A DNA stretch of 64,000 nucleotides, taken from Alteromonas salexigens (GTDB lineage Bacteria; Pseudomonadota; Gammaproteobacteria; Enterobacterales; Alteromonadaceae). This document shows, in pieces, positions 1-9,616 of this stretch; the stretch's first letter is position 1, and every line of letters begins with the position of its first letter. Made by a program: the position numbers and the translations under genes. The notes under the pieces were generated by a model, which was not told where the DNA came from, made no database searches, and was given only the letters and a program-made list of their open reading frames with translations. The stretch spans positions 248,001 through 312,000 of the forward strand of contig NZ_JAOTJC010000012.1 of NCBI RefSeq assembly GCF_025628895.1, read 5' to 3'.

Positions 1-375
1 AAGGTGGGGTTTGATATCCTCAAGTCACTGCGTATTCGCTCCCGTGGCATTAACTTCATTGCCTGTCCGAGCTGCTCCCGGCAGGAATTTGATGTCATTG
101 GTACAGTCAATGCGCTGGAGCAAAGACTGGAAGATATTCTTACGCCAATGGATGTATCCATCATTGGCTGTGTGGTGAATGGCCCGGGTGAAGCCGAAGT
201 GTCAGACCTGGGTTTGACCGGTGCGCGTAACATGAGTGGTTTCTATATGGACGGAAAACGTCAGAAAGAACGCCTCAAAAACGATGAGCTGGTTGACCAA
301 CTGGAAACCCGCATACGTGCTAAAGCCTCACAGCTTGACGCAGCAAAGAAAATACCGGTAGCGGTTAAAGAGTAG
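1..375 (+). CDS. ispG: 4-hydroxy-3-methylbut-2-enyl diphosphate synthase (flavodoxin), C-terminal part
   Basis: This is the 3' end of ispG (gcpE); the reading frame is already open at base 1, so the gene begins outside the window. IspG is the cytosolic [4Fe-4S] enzyme of the penultimate MEP isoprenoid step, converting MEcPP to HMBPP. The visible 124 residues contain the iron-sulphur region: CPSC at about 22-25 and [10 protein letters not shown] further on, which carry the cluster cysteines known for this family. It is followed, after a hairpin, by hisS, the same order as in E. coli. The last MEP enzyme, IspH, is encoded about 44 kb downstream in the same window. Identification is firm; the N-terminal TIM-barrel half is not visible. 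Confidence 0.96.
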   Translation, partial: KVGFDILKSLRIRSRGINFIACPSCSRQEFDVIGTVNALEQRLEDILTPMDVSIIGCVVNGPGEAEVSDLGLTGARNMSGFYMDGKRQKERLKNDELVDQLETRIRAKASQLDAAKKIPVAVKE

Positions 376-440
376 TCAGTTCGTAGGACAACCTGGTGGC
401 GTGATGCCGCTGAGGCGACCTTCGATTGTTGTTTCACAGT

Positions 441-468
441 AAAGCCCCTATAATGCGGGGCTTTTATT
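441..468 (+). terminator. Hairpin between ispG and hisS
   Basis: Stem AAAGCCCC / GGGGCTTT around an 8-nt loop, followed by a short T-rich stretch (TTTTATTTA). It could terminate or attenuate ispG transcription before hisS. The loop itself contains TATAAT, so part of it could also serve as a -10 box; the two readings cannot be separated from sequence alone. Confidence 0.6.
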
Positions 469-491
469 TATACGCGGTATGAGATTTTTAC

Positions 492-1769
492 GTGGCTAAA
501 ACAATTCAGGCTATACGCGGCATGAACGATTGCCTGCCGGAAGTATCCGGCACCTGGCAGAAAGTTGAAGCAGTGCTGAGACAGGTGGTCGCCAGCTATG
601 GCTACCAGGAAATTCGAACGCCCATTGTCGAAAGCACCGATCTGTTCAAGCGCTCCATCGGCGAAGTAACCGACATCGTCGAAAAAGAAATGTACACCTT
701 TGAAGATCGTAACGGCGACAGCCTCACGCTGCGTCCGGAAGGAACGGCCAGTTGTGTACGGGCAGGTAACGAACACGGGCTACTGTACAATCAACAACAG
801 CGGTTATGGTACTTAGGGCCCATGTTTCGTCATGAGCGCCCGCAAAAAGGCCGTTACCGTCAGTTCCATCAGTTTGGCGTAGAAGCCTATGGCCTGGCCG
901 GGCCAGATATAGATCTGGAAGTCATCCTGTTGAGTGCCCGCTTGTGGAAAGCATTTGGCATTAGCGACCACGTCACCTTGCAGATTAACACCCTGGGCTC
1001 GAATGAAGCCCGTCAGCGCTATCGCGATGCGTTGGTAGACTACTTAACGGCACGCACCGACAAGCTTGACGAAGATTCATTGCGTCGTCTGGAAACCAAC
1101 CCGTTGCGGGTATTGGACAGCAAGAATCCACAGGTTCAGGAAGCTACCGCCGATGCGCCTTCGCTGATGGACTACCTGGACGAAGAGTCCAAAGCGCACT
1201 TCGAGACCTTGTGTAGCCGTCTGGAAAGCGCCGGTATCAGCTTTGAAGTCAATCCACGTCTGGTACGTGGCCTGGATTACTACAACCGCACCGTGTTTGA
1301 GTGGGTAACGGATAGCTTAGGCGCCCAGGGTACTGTCTGCGCAGGTGGCCGTTATGACGGACTGGTCGAGCAACTGGGTGGAAAAGGCACGCCTGCAGTA
1401 GGCTTTGCAATGGGCATGGAGCGGCTGGTCCTGCTATTGACTACCTTGCAACCGGAAGCACTGCCGGATACCTTTGCCGACGTGTATGTGACGGCGCTTG
1501 GTGATGATGCGCAACAGTATGCGGTGGAAGTGGCCGAGCAGCTGCGTGAAACTATGCCTGGTACGCGGGTAATGATGCATTGCGGCGGTGGAAACCTGAA
1601 AAAGCAGCTCAAACGGGCGGATAAAACCGGCGCGCGTGTTGCCTTGTTACTGGGCAGCGAAGAAGCAGAACAACAGTCGGTAGTGGTTAAGCCATTACGT
1701 AATGGCGGAGAACAGCAGTCAGTTAATCTGGATGCACTCGCCGCAACGCTAGAGACAGTGTTAGATTAA
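492..1769 (+). CDS. hisS: Histidyl-tRNA synthetase
   Basis: A 425-residue class II aminoacyl-tRNA synthetase that charges tRNA-His. The start is GTG (protein begins [16 protein letters not shown]), matching the family N-terminus. Visible features are the class II motif 2 arginine region ([19 protein letters not shown], about residues 109-127), the histidine-specific [14 protein letters not shown] block (about 256-269), the [14 protein letters not shown] motif (about 285-298) and a C-terminal anticodon-binding domain. Length is normal. It is followed 51 bp later by yfgM, as in the E. coli ispG-hisS-yfgM-bamB-der order. A tRNA-His gene is present at 26402-26478. Confidence 0.97.
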   Translation: MAKTIQAIRGMNDCLPEVSGTWQKVEAVLRQVVASYGYQEIRTPIVESTDLFKRSIGEVTDIVEKEMYTFEDRNGDSLTLRPEGTASCVRAGNEHGLLYNQQQRLWYLGPMFRHERPQKGRYRQFHQFGVEAYGLAGPDIDLEVILLSARLWKAFGISDHVTLQINTLGSNEARQRYRDALVDYLTARTDKLDEDSLRRLETNPLRVLDSKNPQVQEATADAPSLMDYLDEESKAHFETLCSRLESAGISFEVNPRLVRGLDYYNRTVFEWVTDSLGAQGTVCAGGRYDGLVEQLGGKGTPAVGFAMGMERLVLLLTTLQPEALPDTFADVYVTALGDDAQQYAVEVAEQLRETMPGTRVMMHCGGGNLKKQLKRADKTGARVALLLGSEEAEQQSVVVKPLRNGGEQQSVNLDALAATLETVLD

Positions 1770-1820
1770 CGGAACCGTGCCGGCGAAGTTCGGCCACAGT
1801 TGTAACATCGAGAGGAAAAA

Positions 1821-2441
1821 ATGGAACAGTTCGCGACAGAAGAACAACAGGTAGAAGCGATTAAACGGTTCTGGAAAGAGCATGGTACTGCCATTATCGT
1901 AGGCGCGGCACTCGGCCTTGGTGGCCTGTGGGGCTGGCGCTGGTATACAGATAATCAGCTTGAATCCCGTGAGCAGGCGTCAATCGCCTATCAGGAAAAA
2001 GTAGAACAGCTGGGGCAGGACGGCGCCTCGGCAGAGTTGGATGCGTTTATCAAAGCGAACGCGGACAGTGGCTATGCTGGTATCGCCTCGCTGCTTGCTG
2101 CCCGTCAGGCGGTGGCTGAAAGTGACTGGGATGCGGCCGCGTCGCATCTGACTACGGTGGTTACCCATGCCGAAGATGAACACATAAAGAGCATTGCGGG
2201 TATTCGTCTGGCGCGGGTGCAATTAGAAATGAACCAACCGGACGCTGCGCTGTCGACACTCAATGATATTAATGATGAAGCCTTTGCCGCACAAGTGAGT
2301 GAAGTTAAAGGTGACGTTTACGTGCGTCAGGACAAGTTTGACGACGCGCGTATGGCTTACTCCAGTGCGCTGGAAAAAAATGCAAATAACCCACTGCTGC
2401 AAATGAAGTTAGATAATCTGGCTGTTGCAGCGGGTTCATAA
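1821..2441 (+). CDS. yfgM: YfgM family periplasmic chaperone-like protein (ancillary SecYEG translocon subunit)
   Basis: 206 residues. A short cytoplasmic N-terminus (MEQFATEEQQVEAIKRFWKE) precedes one membrane segment at about residues 23-42, then a periplasmic alpha-helical TPR-like domain. In E. coli YfgM binds the SecYEG translocon with PpiD and helps pass envelope proteins to periplasmic chaperones; PpiD is also encoded in this window (33811-35703). A good ribosome-binding site (GAGAGGAAAA) precedes the ATG. It sits between hisS and bamB in the canonical order. The role is inferred from the family and conserved context. Confidence 0.93.
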   Translation: MEQFATEEQQVEAIKRFWKEHGTAIIVGAALGLGGLWGWRWYTDNQLESREQASIAYQEKVEQLGQDGASAELDAFIKANADSGYAGIASLLAARQAVAESDWDAAASHLTTVVTHAEDEHIKSIAGIRLARVQLEMNQPDAALSTLNDINDEAFAAQVSEVKGDVYVRQDKFDDARMAYSSALEKNANNPLLQMKLDNLAVAAGS

Positions 2442-2459
2442 AAAAACGGAGTAATTGAA

Positions 2460-3719
2460 TTGTCTCTGAAAACGTGTGACCGCACAGGTCGACTTACACG
2501 CGCTATTGGTTTGGCACTGGCTTTGTCGGTGTCACTGTCAGGGTGTACAACGGTATCGAACTGGTTCGCCGATGAGGAAGAACTGGAAATTCGTACCCTT
2601 AAGCCTATTGATGCGGAATTCACCCCGCAGGTGAAATGGACTACCGATATTGGCGAGGGGGTGGATCATTACTTCTCCCGTCTGCGTCCGGTATATGCGT
2701 ACGATACGCTGTACGTTGCTGACCGGCATGGTGACGTACGGGCGCTGGATCCTGCCAGCGGTGACACCATTTGGGAACGTGATCTTGCGACGTTCCGCGA
2801 TAGCGGTTTTTTCACCAGCGTCAGTAAAATCTGGAGCAGTGGAGAGTCGGCCAAAGTAGGTGGCATTGCAGTAGGCAACAATAAACTGTTTCTTGGCACC
2901 GAAGACGGCCTTGTTATGGCCATGGACGCCAAAAGCGGTGAGCCGCTCTGGAAAGCATCGATTGCCGGCGAAGTTCTGGCTCCGCCAGCACTGGACGAAG
3001 GCATTCTGGTAGTTAATACCGGTGCCGGCGTGATGTTTGGCTTTGAGGCTGACACCGGTGAGCAGTTATGGCGCCATGAAAGTGATACGCCGCCGCTGAC
3101 GTTGCGCGGTATTTCTTCACCCGTGGCGGCAAACGGCGGCGCATTGATTGGCACGCCAACCGGCAAGCTGCAGGTGAACCTGTTGCAAACCGGTGTGCTG
3201 GCCTGGGAAACACAGATTGCTACACCGTCAGGGGCGACCGAGCTGGAGCGTATCGTCGATATTGATACCTCACCTCTGTTATTTGGCGGTCTGGTATACA
3301 CCATCTCTTACAACGGCACCTTAGCAGCAGTAGAGCTGCGCAGTGGCCGAATTGTATGGAAGCGTGAGTATGCGGCATACCGTAATGTGGCGCTACAGGG
3401 TAACCAGCTGTTTGTGGTGGACAAGAAGTCTAACGTGTATGCGCTGGACCGTCGTAATGGCGTAGAGTTGTGGTCGCAGAGCAGCTTGAAAGGGCGCTCT
3501 CTGACTGCCGCTGAGCCAGTAGGCGATCACATTGTAGTAGGGGACAACTGGGGATACCTGCACTGGCTTAACGCTGAGAGCGGTAAAGTCGTCGCGCGGG
3601 TTGCCGTTGGCGACGATGACGATGATGAATCAATCTTCGTCGCACCTCTGAAAGTAGATGATGCCGTTGTGGCCGTCACCCGCGATGGTGTGGTGGCTGC
3701 GGTGACCACGCCAGACTAG
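2460..3719 (+). CDS. bamB: Outer-membrane assembly lipoprotein BamB (beta-propeller)
   Basis: 419 residues, part of the BAM complex that folds beta-barrel proteins into the outer membrane. The start is TTG at 2460, preceded by a GGAG site; no ATG fits better. A lipoprotein signal ends in the lipobox LSGC (Cys 29) followed by Thr, consistent with outer-membrane sorting. The mature part shows the repeated PQQ-type blade signature (LDPASGDTIWERDL, MDAKSGEPLWKASI, FEADTGEQLWRHES, LDRRNGVELWSQSS), fitting an eight-bladed propeller. It lies 18 bp after yfgM and upstream of der. An Asp-rich patch (GDDDDDE) occurs near the C-terminus. Confidence 0.96.
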   Translation: MSLKTCDRTGRLTRAIGLALALSVSLSGCTTVSNWFADEEELEIRTLKPIDAEFTPQVKWTTDIGEGVDHYFSRLRPVYAYDTLYVADRHGDVRALDPASGDTIWERDLATFRDSGFFTSVSKIWSSGESAKVGGIAVGNNKLFLGTEDGLVMAMDAKSGEPLWKASIAGEVLAPPALDEGILVVNTGAGVMFGFEADTGEQLWRHESDTPPLTLRGISSPVAANGGALIGTPTGKLQVNLLQTGVLAWETQIATPSGATELERIVDIDTSPLLFGGLVYTISYNGTLAAVELRSGRIVWKREYAAYRNVALQGNQLFVVDKKSNVYALDRRNGVELWSQSSLKGRSLTAAEPVGDHIVVGDNWGYLHWLNAESGKVVARVAVGDDDDDESIFVAPLKVDDAVVAVTRDGVVAAVTTPD

Positions 3720-3778
3720 CCAGTACCGCCACTACTGACTCAGTGTGGCGAAACAGGTATACTCCCGCCATAATATAA

Positions 3779-3811
3779 CTGGCCGCAATTAATGCGGCCG
3801 GTTTTCGTTTT
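3779..3811 (+). terminator. Hairpin between bamB and der
   Basis: GGCCGCA/TGCGGCC stem, extended by a U-G and a C-G pair, with a 5-nt loop and a downstream GGTTTTCGTTTT tract. It is a likely terminator or attenuator after bamB, just before the der start. Confidence 0.6.
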
Positions 3812-3831
3812 ATTCAGTTTTAGGATTTTTC

Positions 3832-5277
3832 ATGATTCCTGTAGTTGCACTGGTTGGCCGACCTAATGTGGGCAAATCTACCTTGTTTAACCGGCTTACT
3901 AATAGCCGCGATGCACTGGTGGCTGACTTTCCCGGTCTCACCCGTGACCGCAAGTACGGCCAGGCTACCTTCGAACAGCGTCAGTTTATTGTAGTGGATA
4001 CCGGCGGTATCACTGGCGATGAAGAAGGGATTGATGCGCACATGGCACAGCAGTCACTACTGGCAATTGAAGAAGCCGATGTCGTCATGTTTCTGGTGGA
4101 CGCCCGTGCAGGACTGTTACCCGCCGATCAGGGCATAGCCGATCACCTGCGCAGACTCGACAAAAAAGTCCTGTTGGTGGCAAACAAAGTGGATGGCATC
4201 GACGGCGACAGTGAAAGTGCGGAATTCTACTCATTGGGCCTGGGCAGCATTTATCAGATTGCTGCAGCACATGGGCGGGGCGTGAGTCAGTTGATGAACA
4301 CCGCGCTGGAGCCGCTGGCAGAGAGTTTCCCCGACATGCAGGTGCAGCCGCGTCAGGACGAGGAAGAGGAAGACGCCGAAAGCCAGCTGGAGCGACTGCA
4401 AAACCGGCCGATTAAACTGGCCATTGTCGGTAAACCGAACGTCGGTAAATCTACGCTGACAAACCGTATCCTCGGTGAAGAGCGGGTGGTGGTATACGAC
4501 TTACCGGGTACCACCCGGGACAGCGTGTATATTCCGATGTCCCGTGACGAGCGGGAATATATTCTCATTGATACGGCCGGGGTCAGAAAGCGCCGGAAAA
4601 TCACCGAAGCAGTGGAAAAGTTTTCGATTGTTAAGACCCTGCAGGCCATCGAAGAGTCCAATGTAGTGCTGCTGGTAGTAGATGCCCGGGAAGGGCTGTC
4701 TGATCAGGATCTGAGTCTGTTGGGTTTTGTACTGAATTCCGGACGCTCACTGGTCATAGCGGTAAACAAGTGGGATGGCCTGAATACCGATATCAAAGAT
4801 GAAATTAAACGTGAGCTTGATCGTCGGCTGGGCTTTATCGACTTCGCCCGTCTGCACTTTATTTCGGCGCTGCATGGCTCAGGGGTCGGTAACCTGTTCG
4901 AGTCAGTTCAGGAAGCTTACAACAGCGCTACCAAGCGAATTAATACGTCCATGCTGACGCAAATTATGGAAATGGCGCAAGAAGATCACCAGCCACCGCT
5001 GGTTCGCGGTCGCCGGGTGAAAATGAAGTACGCTCACGCAGGGGGCTATAATCCGCCAGTGATTGTTATCCATGGTAACCAGGTGCACGACCTGCCGTCT
5101 TCCTACAAACGGTTCTTAATGAACTATTTCAGACGGTCACTGGATGTCATGGGTACGCCCATTAAAATTGAGTTCCGTGAAGGGGCCAATCCGTTTGAAG
5201 ATAAGAAGAACCAGCTGACGTTGTCGCAGCAGCGCAAACGCCGGCGTATGATGTCGTTTCATAAGAAAACGAAGTAA
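3832..5277 (+). CDS. der: Ribosome biogenesis GTPase Der (EngA), double GTPase
   Basis: 481 residues with two tandem GTPase domains and a C-terminal KH-like domain. It acts in maturation of the 50S ribosomal subunit. Domain 1 has the P-loop GRPNVGKST (residues 8-16), DTGG and NKVD; domain 2 has GKPNVGKST (about 201-209), DTAGV and NKWD. An acidic linker ([12 protein letters not shown], about 175-186) joins them. The basic C-terminal end ([16 protein letters not shown]) is typical for rRNA binding. It is the last gene of the ispG-to-der run and is closed by a strong palindromic terminator. Confidence 0.97.
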   Translation: MIPVVALVGRPNVGKSTLFNRLTNSRDALVADFPGLTRDRKYGQATFEQRQFIVVDTGGITGDEEGIDAHMAQQSLLAIEEADVVMFLVDARAGLLPADQGIADHLRRLDKKVLLVANKVDGIDGDSESAEFYSLGLGSIYQIAAAHGRGVSQLMNTALEPLAESFPDMQVQPRQDEEEEDAESQLERLQNRPIKLAIVGKPNVGKSTLTNRILGEERVVVYDLPGTTRDSVYIPMSRDEREYILIDTAGVRKRRKITEAVEKFSIVKTLQAIEESNVVLLVVDAREGLSDQDLSLLGFVLNSGRSLVIAVNKWDGLNTDIKDEIKRELDRRLGFIDFARLHFISALHGSGVGNLFESVQEAYNSATKRINTSMLTQIMEMAQEDHQPPLVRGRRVKMKYAHAGGYNPPVIVIHGNQVHDLPSSYKRFLMNYFRRSLDVMGTPIKIEFREGANPFEDKKNQLTLSQQRKRRRMMSFHKKTK

Positions 5278-5290
5278 TGTAACCATTGCT

Positions 5291-5332
5291 ACAACCAAAA
5301 ACGGCGCCTGAACAGGCGCCGTATTTGGTTGT
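5291..5332. terminator. Bidirectional terminator, 42-bp near-perfect palindrome
   Basis: The core ACGGCGCCTG-AA-CAGGCGCCGT is flanked by ACAACCAAAA on the left and ATTTGGTTGT on the right, which pair with one mismatch. It lies between der (+) and the convergent lipoprotein gene (-), so it can terminate transcription arriving from both sides. Confidence 0.8.
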
Positions 5333-5353
5333 GTGGCCACTTAAACTCGAGTA

Positions 5354-6499
5354 CTACTGGTTCTGTGTACTTGGTTGGCGGGTCTGCAACCGGCGGATCT
5401 CCGTCATCAGCCGTGACGGGCCGGGCACAATAATTTCAGGCAACGCTTTCGCTATCAGCGGGTCAGCGACATGACGGGGAAAGGTGGTGGTAAATTTAAC
5501 TATCTTGTCCTGCTGCCTGAACACATACGTGCTGGCAAATAAGGTCTCCTCACGGTCAGCGCTGGCCGCCAGTTGCAATACCCGGCCTTCCTCCATTGTC
5601 TGCGCACCAGGGATGACAATAGGCTGAATTCCGCCATGATCATCCAATGTCATGCCCTTATCCAGCGTTACCGCCTGTGCCTGTAACTTATCCTGCTCCA
5701 GTTCGGCATCGAGCGCTGCGGGCGGCGTTTGAAAGTTTGCCGCGAGGATAGGGTACACAGTCACATCCAGCATGGCACTGTCATACTGCGGGTGCAGGTA
5801 GCGGCTGATAACGCCTTTAAACGGATCATGATACAACTGAGTATCCTGACGCACGAATTCACCTATCGACTGCGGCAGCGTCATCTGAGTGAAATAGTCA
5901 CTGGCCTTCAGGGCCGAAAACAGAAAACGGGCACTGAATACCCTGGCCTCGCTTACCTCCAGCCACCATTGCGACAGAATGGTATTTGCCGAGTGGTGTT
6001 CGGTGCTTGCATCCAATGCGTTGACATCAAGATTAACTATCCGACTGTCTATTTCTACTCCCCGCCACTGAACAGTCAGCTCGGTAAAACTGCGTAGCTG
6101 GGTGGGGAGCTCAACATAGCCCAGCGAACTGTTATGCAAAAACTGCTGCCACGGCGAAGCAATCTGCATGGTGGCAGTCTGGTTAGCGACTAACAGTTCG
6201 TAGTCAGCAGCGGTTGCTGAGGGTAATACCTCGCTAAACCAGTCGCTGGCGGTAAGCGTTGACAGAAAGGCCTGGGGTGAGACCAGATCATCCACACAGG
6301 GTGTGCCAGTATCGCTGGCTTCAAGACAGGCCTCACTGGCGGCTTCACTGGGAAACGTAGAGAAAAACGCAATGGGTGCGTTGACACGGTACTCGGTTTC
6401 AACAGGTTGCGTTAACAACTTTTCATCACCGAGTACTGCCGGGGCCGACTGACAACCGACTAATATTCCAGATACCGCTATCACAACCAGCCTGTTCAC
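5354..6499 (-). CDS. Uncharacterised outer-membrane-type lipoprotein
   Basis: 381 residues that I do not assign to a named family. The N-terminus is a lipoprotein signal (MNRLVVIAVSGILVGC) with lipobox LVGC at 13-16; the +2 residue is Gln, which favours outer-membrane sorting. The mature protein has two cysteines close together (about residues 58 and 67) that could form a disulphide. It appears to be an acidic, soluble periplasmic domain with no further membrane segment. It is transcribed towards der and lies downstream of xseA, with about 100 bp between. No catalytic motif is visible. It may be a lineage-specific Alteromonadales protein. Confidence 0.85.
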   Translation of the reverse strand: MNRLVVIAVSGILVGCQSAPAVLGDEKLLTQPVETEYRVNAPIAFFSTFPSEAASEACLEASDTGTPCVDDLVSPQAFLSTLTASDWFSEVLPSATAADYELLVANQTATMQIASPWQQFLHNSSLGYVELPTQLRSFTELTVQWRGVEIDSRIVNLDVNALDASTEHHSANTILSQWWLEVSEARVFSARFLFSALKASDYFTQMTLPQSIGEFVRQDTQLYHDPFKGVISRYLHPQYDSAMLDVTVYPILAANFQTPPAALDAELEQDKLQAQAVTLDKGMTLDDHGGIQPIVIPGAQTMEEGRVLQLAASADREETLFASTYVFRQQDKIVKFTTTFPRHVADPLIAKALPEIIVPGPSRLMTEIRRLQTRQPSTQNQ

Positions 6500-6605
6500 A
6501 CACCCTGTCCATCAGTTAGAGGTAGCAACCTTGCTACCAGATAGGGCAGTGTGACGTAATTTTTACAGCGGAACAATGCCCGCTTTAACATCTTGCGCTA
6601 ATCGT

Positions 6606-7973
6606 CTAAGAAGACGGGTTTTTTGTTGCTTCAGTGCTTTTCACCACACTGATAATTTCGCCGTTTTTCACCCGGGTCCGCAGAGTGTCGCCCTTATTCA
6701 GTGACGTTACGTCGGTAACGGCTTTGTCGTCTTGCAGCGTAATGCTGTAGCCACGGCTCAGGGTAGATAGCGGACTCACAGAGTTAAGTAAATGCATCTG
6801 CTGACTGAGCCCGGCCTTAGCGTGTTGCAGACGCAACTGCATGGCACGGGCGTTACGGTGAGTGAGATCTGCACAGCGTTCCTGTTGGCGTCGGATCATA
6901 CGCGCAGGATCCTGCTGGCGTAAGCGCGACGCCAGTACGGCACTGTGCTGACCAGCCTGGTTGATACGTCGCTGCATGGACTGCACCAGCGCCGCCTGCA
7001 TACGGTCAAGGGTTTGTGACTGATACTGAATACGGGTGACGGGGTGCTGAACAGTCAGGCGCTGCTGCTGATTGCGCAGAGTGTGCCGGGCGTTGTCACT
7101 ATGGCGTTGCCAGGCCCGTATCAGCCGTTGCCGGTATTGCATGAGCTGCTGAACCACGCCGCCAAGATCCTGGCTTAACTGCTCAGCAGCCGCCGAGGGG
7201 GTAGGGGCGCGCATATCGGCCACAAAGTCGGCGATGGTGACATCCACCTCATGGCCGACCGCGCTGACGATGGGTAAAGACGAATTGGCAATGGTGCGTG
7301 CCAGCGTTTCGTCATTAAAGCACCAGAGATCTTCCAGCGAGCCCCCGCCGCGGGTTAACAGGATCACGTCGACCTCGTTGCGGGCATTGGCGGTATGTAT
7401 GGCATTAATAAGCTGGGCCGGGGCTGTCTCACCCTGCACCATGGACGGATAGACGATAACTTCGGTGGCGGGGCTGCGCCGGGCGAGGACGCTCAACACG
7501 TCGTGCAGAGCGGCCCCGCTTGGCGAGGTAATGACACCAATGCGGCGAATGTGCTCCGGTAACGGTTGCTTGCGGGTGCTGTCGAACAAGCCCTCGCCAT
7601 GTAGTTTCATTTTCAGGGCGTCGAACGCTTGTTTCAGGCGTCCCTCGCCGTCGCTCTCCATGTGTTCAACCACTAACTGGTAGTCGCCCCGGGGCTCGTA
7701 TAAGCCCACCGAAGCACGCACTAGTATCTTATCGCCCTCTTTCGGACGATTGCGAACCGTACGATTGGCATTGCGGAACATCGCGGCACGCACCTGGGCT
7801 TTATTATCCTTCAGGGTGAAGTACCAGTGGCCGGAGGCGGCGCTGACAAAATTAGAGACTTCGGCAGACAGCCAGACCAGCCCAATTTCGCTTTCCAGAA
7901 TAGTGCGAGCCAACCGGTTAAGGCGGGTGACCGAAAGAATTTGGCGTGTTGAGCCTGGGGATGTCGATATCAT
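6606..7973 (-). CDS. xseA: Exodeoxyribonuclease VII large subunit
   Basis: About 455 residues. XseA with the small subunit XseB makes exonuclease VII, which degrades single-stranded DNA to oligonucleotides. The chosen ATG (MISTSPGSTRQILSVTRLN) matches the family N-terminus; an upstream in-frame extension to 8045 runs into the guaB promoter and is rejected. Visible are the N-terminal OB-fold domain (SEVSNFVSAASGHWYFTLKD, ssDNA binding), the catalytic-domain GVITSPSGAALHDVL and LTRGGGSLEDLWCFNDE blocks, and a long coiled-coil C-terminus. It is divergent from guaB, as in E. coli. Confidence 0.96.
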   Translation of the reverse strand: MISTSPGSTRQILSVTRLNRLARTILESEIGLVWLSAEVSNFVSAASGHWYFTLKDNKAQVRAAMFRNANRTVRNRPKEGDKILVRASVGLYEPRGDYQLVVEHMESDGEGRLKQAFDALKMKLHGEGLFDSTRKQPLPEHIRRIGVITSPSGAALHDVLSVLARRSPATEVIVYPSMVQGETAPAQLINAIHTANARNEVDVILLTRGGGSLEDLWCFNDETLARTIANSSLPIVSAVGHEVDVTIADFVADMRAPTPSAAAEQLSQDLGGVVQQLMQYRQRLIRAWQRHSDNARHTLRNQQQRLTVQHPVTRIQYQSQTLDRMQAALVQSMQRRINQAGQHSAVLASRLRQQDPARMIRRQQERCADLTHRNARAMQLRLQHAKAGLSQQMHLLNSVSPLSTLSRGYSITLQDDKAVTDVTSLNKGDTLRTRVKNGEIISVVKSTEATKNPSS

Positions 7974-8006
7974 TTGAAAAAAGTGTCCTGATCCATGCGA
8001 ATAGAG

Positions 8007-8035
8007 TTTACCTGAAATATAAAAAACACTACAAT
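8007..8035 (+). promoter_or_regulatory. Sigma-70 promoter of guaB
   Basis: TTTACC (8007-8012), a 17-bp spacer and TACAAT (8030-8035) lie 40 bp before the guaB ATG and between the divergent genes xseA and guaB. The -10 is followed by a GC-rich stretch (TGCGCCGC), a discriminator type often seen in stringently controlled promoters. Regulation is an inference. Confidence 0.65.
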
Positions 8036-8074
8036 TGCGCCGCAATTAACCCTTAACTGAATAGGTGTTGTTGC

Positions 8075-9544
8075 ATGCTCCGAATCGTCCAAGAAGCTCT
8101 CACTTTCGATGATGTTTTGCTGGTTCCCGGCCATTCATCGGTTCTTCCCCATACTGCCAATCTGAAAACCCGGCTAACCCGCGGGGTTACGCTGAATATT
8201 CCTATGGTTGCTGCCTCAATGGACACGGTCTCTGAAGCCCGTCTGGCTATTGCACTCGCCCAGGAAGGGGGCATGGGATTCATCCACAAAAATATGCGCC
8301 CGGAAGAACAGGCCAATCACGTTCGCGAAGTGAAAAAATACGAAAGCGGCGTGGTATCCGACCCGGTTACGGTAAAACAGGACGCCACCATAGGGGAAGT
8401 TATCTCCCTGAGCAAGCGTTTGGGTTATTCCGGATTCCCTGTTACTGACGAAGAAAACAATCTTATCGGGATTGTTACCGGCCGTGACCTGCGCTTTGAA
8501 AAGCGTCTTGAGCTGCCTATCAGTCGTGTGATGACCGGTAAAGACGATTTGGTCACGGTAAAAGCCGGCGCCAGCTCTGAAGAAGTGCTGGAAATGATGC
8601 ACGAGCACCGCATTGAGAAAATTCTGGTGGTGGACGATGCATTCAAACTGGCCGGCCTGATTACTGTAAAAGATTTCCAGAAAGCAGAAAACAAACCTAA
8701 CGCCTGTAAAGACTCCTTAGGTCGTTTACGGGTAGGCGCCGCTGTTGGCGTTGGTCCGGGTACCGATGAGCGTATTGAGCTACTGGTCGATGCCGGTGTG
8801 GACGTACTGTTAATCGATACCTCGCACGGGCATTCGGAAGGGGTTATTAACCGCGTTAAAACCGTACGTAAAGCCTATCCTGATTTGCAAATTATCGCGG
8901 GCAACGTGGCCACCGCTGCCGGCGCAAAAGCACTGGCAGAGGCCGGCGTTGATGGCGTTAAGGTAGGTATTGGTCCGGGCTCAATCTGTACCACGCGAAT
9001 TGTTACCGGTTGTGGCGTACCGCAAATTACCGCAGTGGCCGATGCAGTGGAAGCGCTTAAGGATACTGACATCCCGGTTATTGCCGACGGTGGCATTCGT
9101 TTTTCCGGCGATATCGCTAAAGCACTGGCGGCGGGTGCCAGCTGTGTGATGGTTGGCAGCATGCTGGCCGGTACCGAAGAAGCCCCGGGTGAAGTTGAGT
9201 TGTACCAGGGACGTTATTACAAGTCTTACCGTGGTATGGGCTCGCTGGGTGCTATGAACCAGAGTCACGGTTCATCCGACCGTTACTTCCAAGAATCCAA
9301 TAACGCCGAAAAACTGGTACCGGAAGGTATTGAAGGACGGGTGGCATACAAAGGGCCTATCGCTACTATTATTCATCAGCAGATGGGCGGACTGCGGTCA
9401 GCCATGGGGCTGACCGGGTGTGGTACCATCGAAGAGCTGAACACCAAGGCACAATTCGTGCGGGTCACTTCGGCCGGAATGGGCGAATCTCATGTGCATG
9501 ACGTCAGCATTACCAAAGAAGCCCCTAACTACCGTCTGGGCTAA
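8075..9544 (+). CDS. guaB: Inosine-5'-monophosphate dehydrogenase
   Basis: 489 residues. It oxidises IMP to XMP with NAD, the first committed step of GMP synthesis. The N-terminus ([22 protein letters not shown]) matches the family. A CBS pair occupies about 95-205, inserted in the TIM barrel. The catalytic loop [15 protein letters not shown] contains the active-site Cys, and the phosphate-binding [10 protein letters not shown] and flap GMGSLGAM follow. It is followed by guaA, with a small hairpin between them, giving the two-step pathway in order. Confidence 0.98.
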   Translation: MLRIVQEALTFDDVLLVPGHSSVLPHTANLKTRLTRGVTLNIPMVAASMDTVSEARLAIALAQEGGMGFIHKNMRPEEQANHVREVKKYESGVVSDPVTVKQDATIGEVISLSKRLGYSGFPVTDEENNLIGIVTGRDLRFEKRLELPISRVMTGKDDLVTVKAGASSEEVLEMMHEHRIEKILVVDDAFKLAGLITVKDFQKAENKPNACKDSLGRLRVGAAVGVGPGTDERIELLVDAGVDVLLIDTSHGHSEGVINRVKTVRKAYPDLQIIAGNVATAAGAKALAEAGVDGVKVGIGPGSICTTRIVTGCGVPQITAVADAVEALKDTDIPVIADGGIRFSGDIAKALAAGASCVMVGSMLAGTEEAPGEVELYQGRYYKSYRGMGSLGAMNQSHGSSDRYFQESNNAEKLVPEGIEGRVAYKGPIATIIHQQMGGLRSAMGLTGCGTIEELNTKAQFVRVTSAGMGESHVHDVSITKEAPNYRLG

Positions 9545-9567
9545 GCACATAACTTAATACTCATAGC

Positions 9568-9597
9568 AGGCTGGTTTTTACCAGCCTCTTTTGTTTT
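9568..9597 (+). terminator. Intercistronic hairpin between guaB and guaA
   Basis: AGGCTGG-TTTTTA-CCAGCCT is followed by CTTTTGTTTT. It resembles an intrinsic terminator and probably lets part of the transcription read through to guaA. Confidence 0.65.
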
Positions 9598-9616
9598 ACA
9601 TTTTACGGGCTATACC

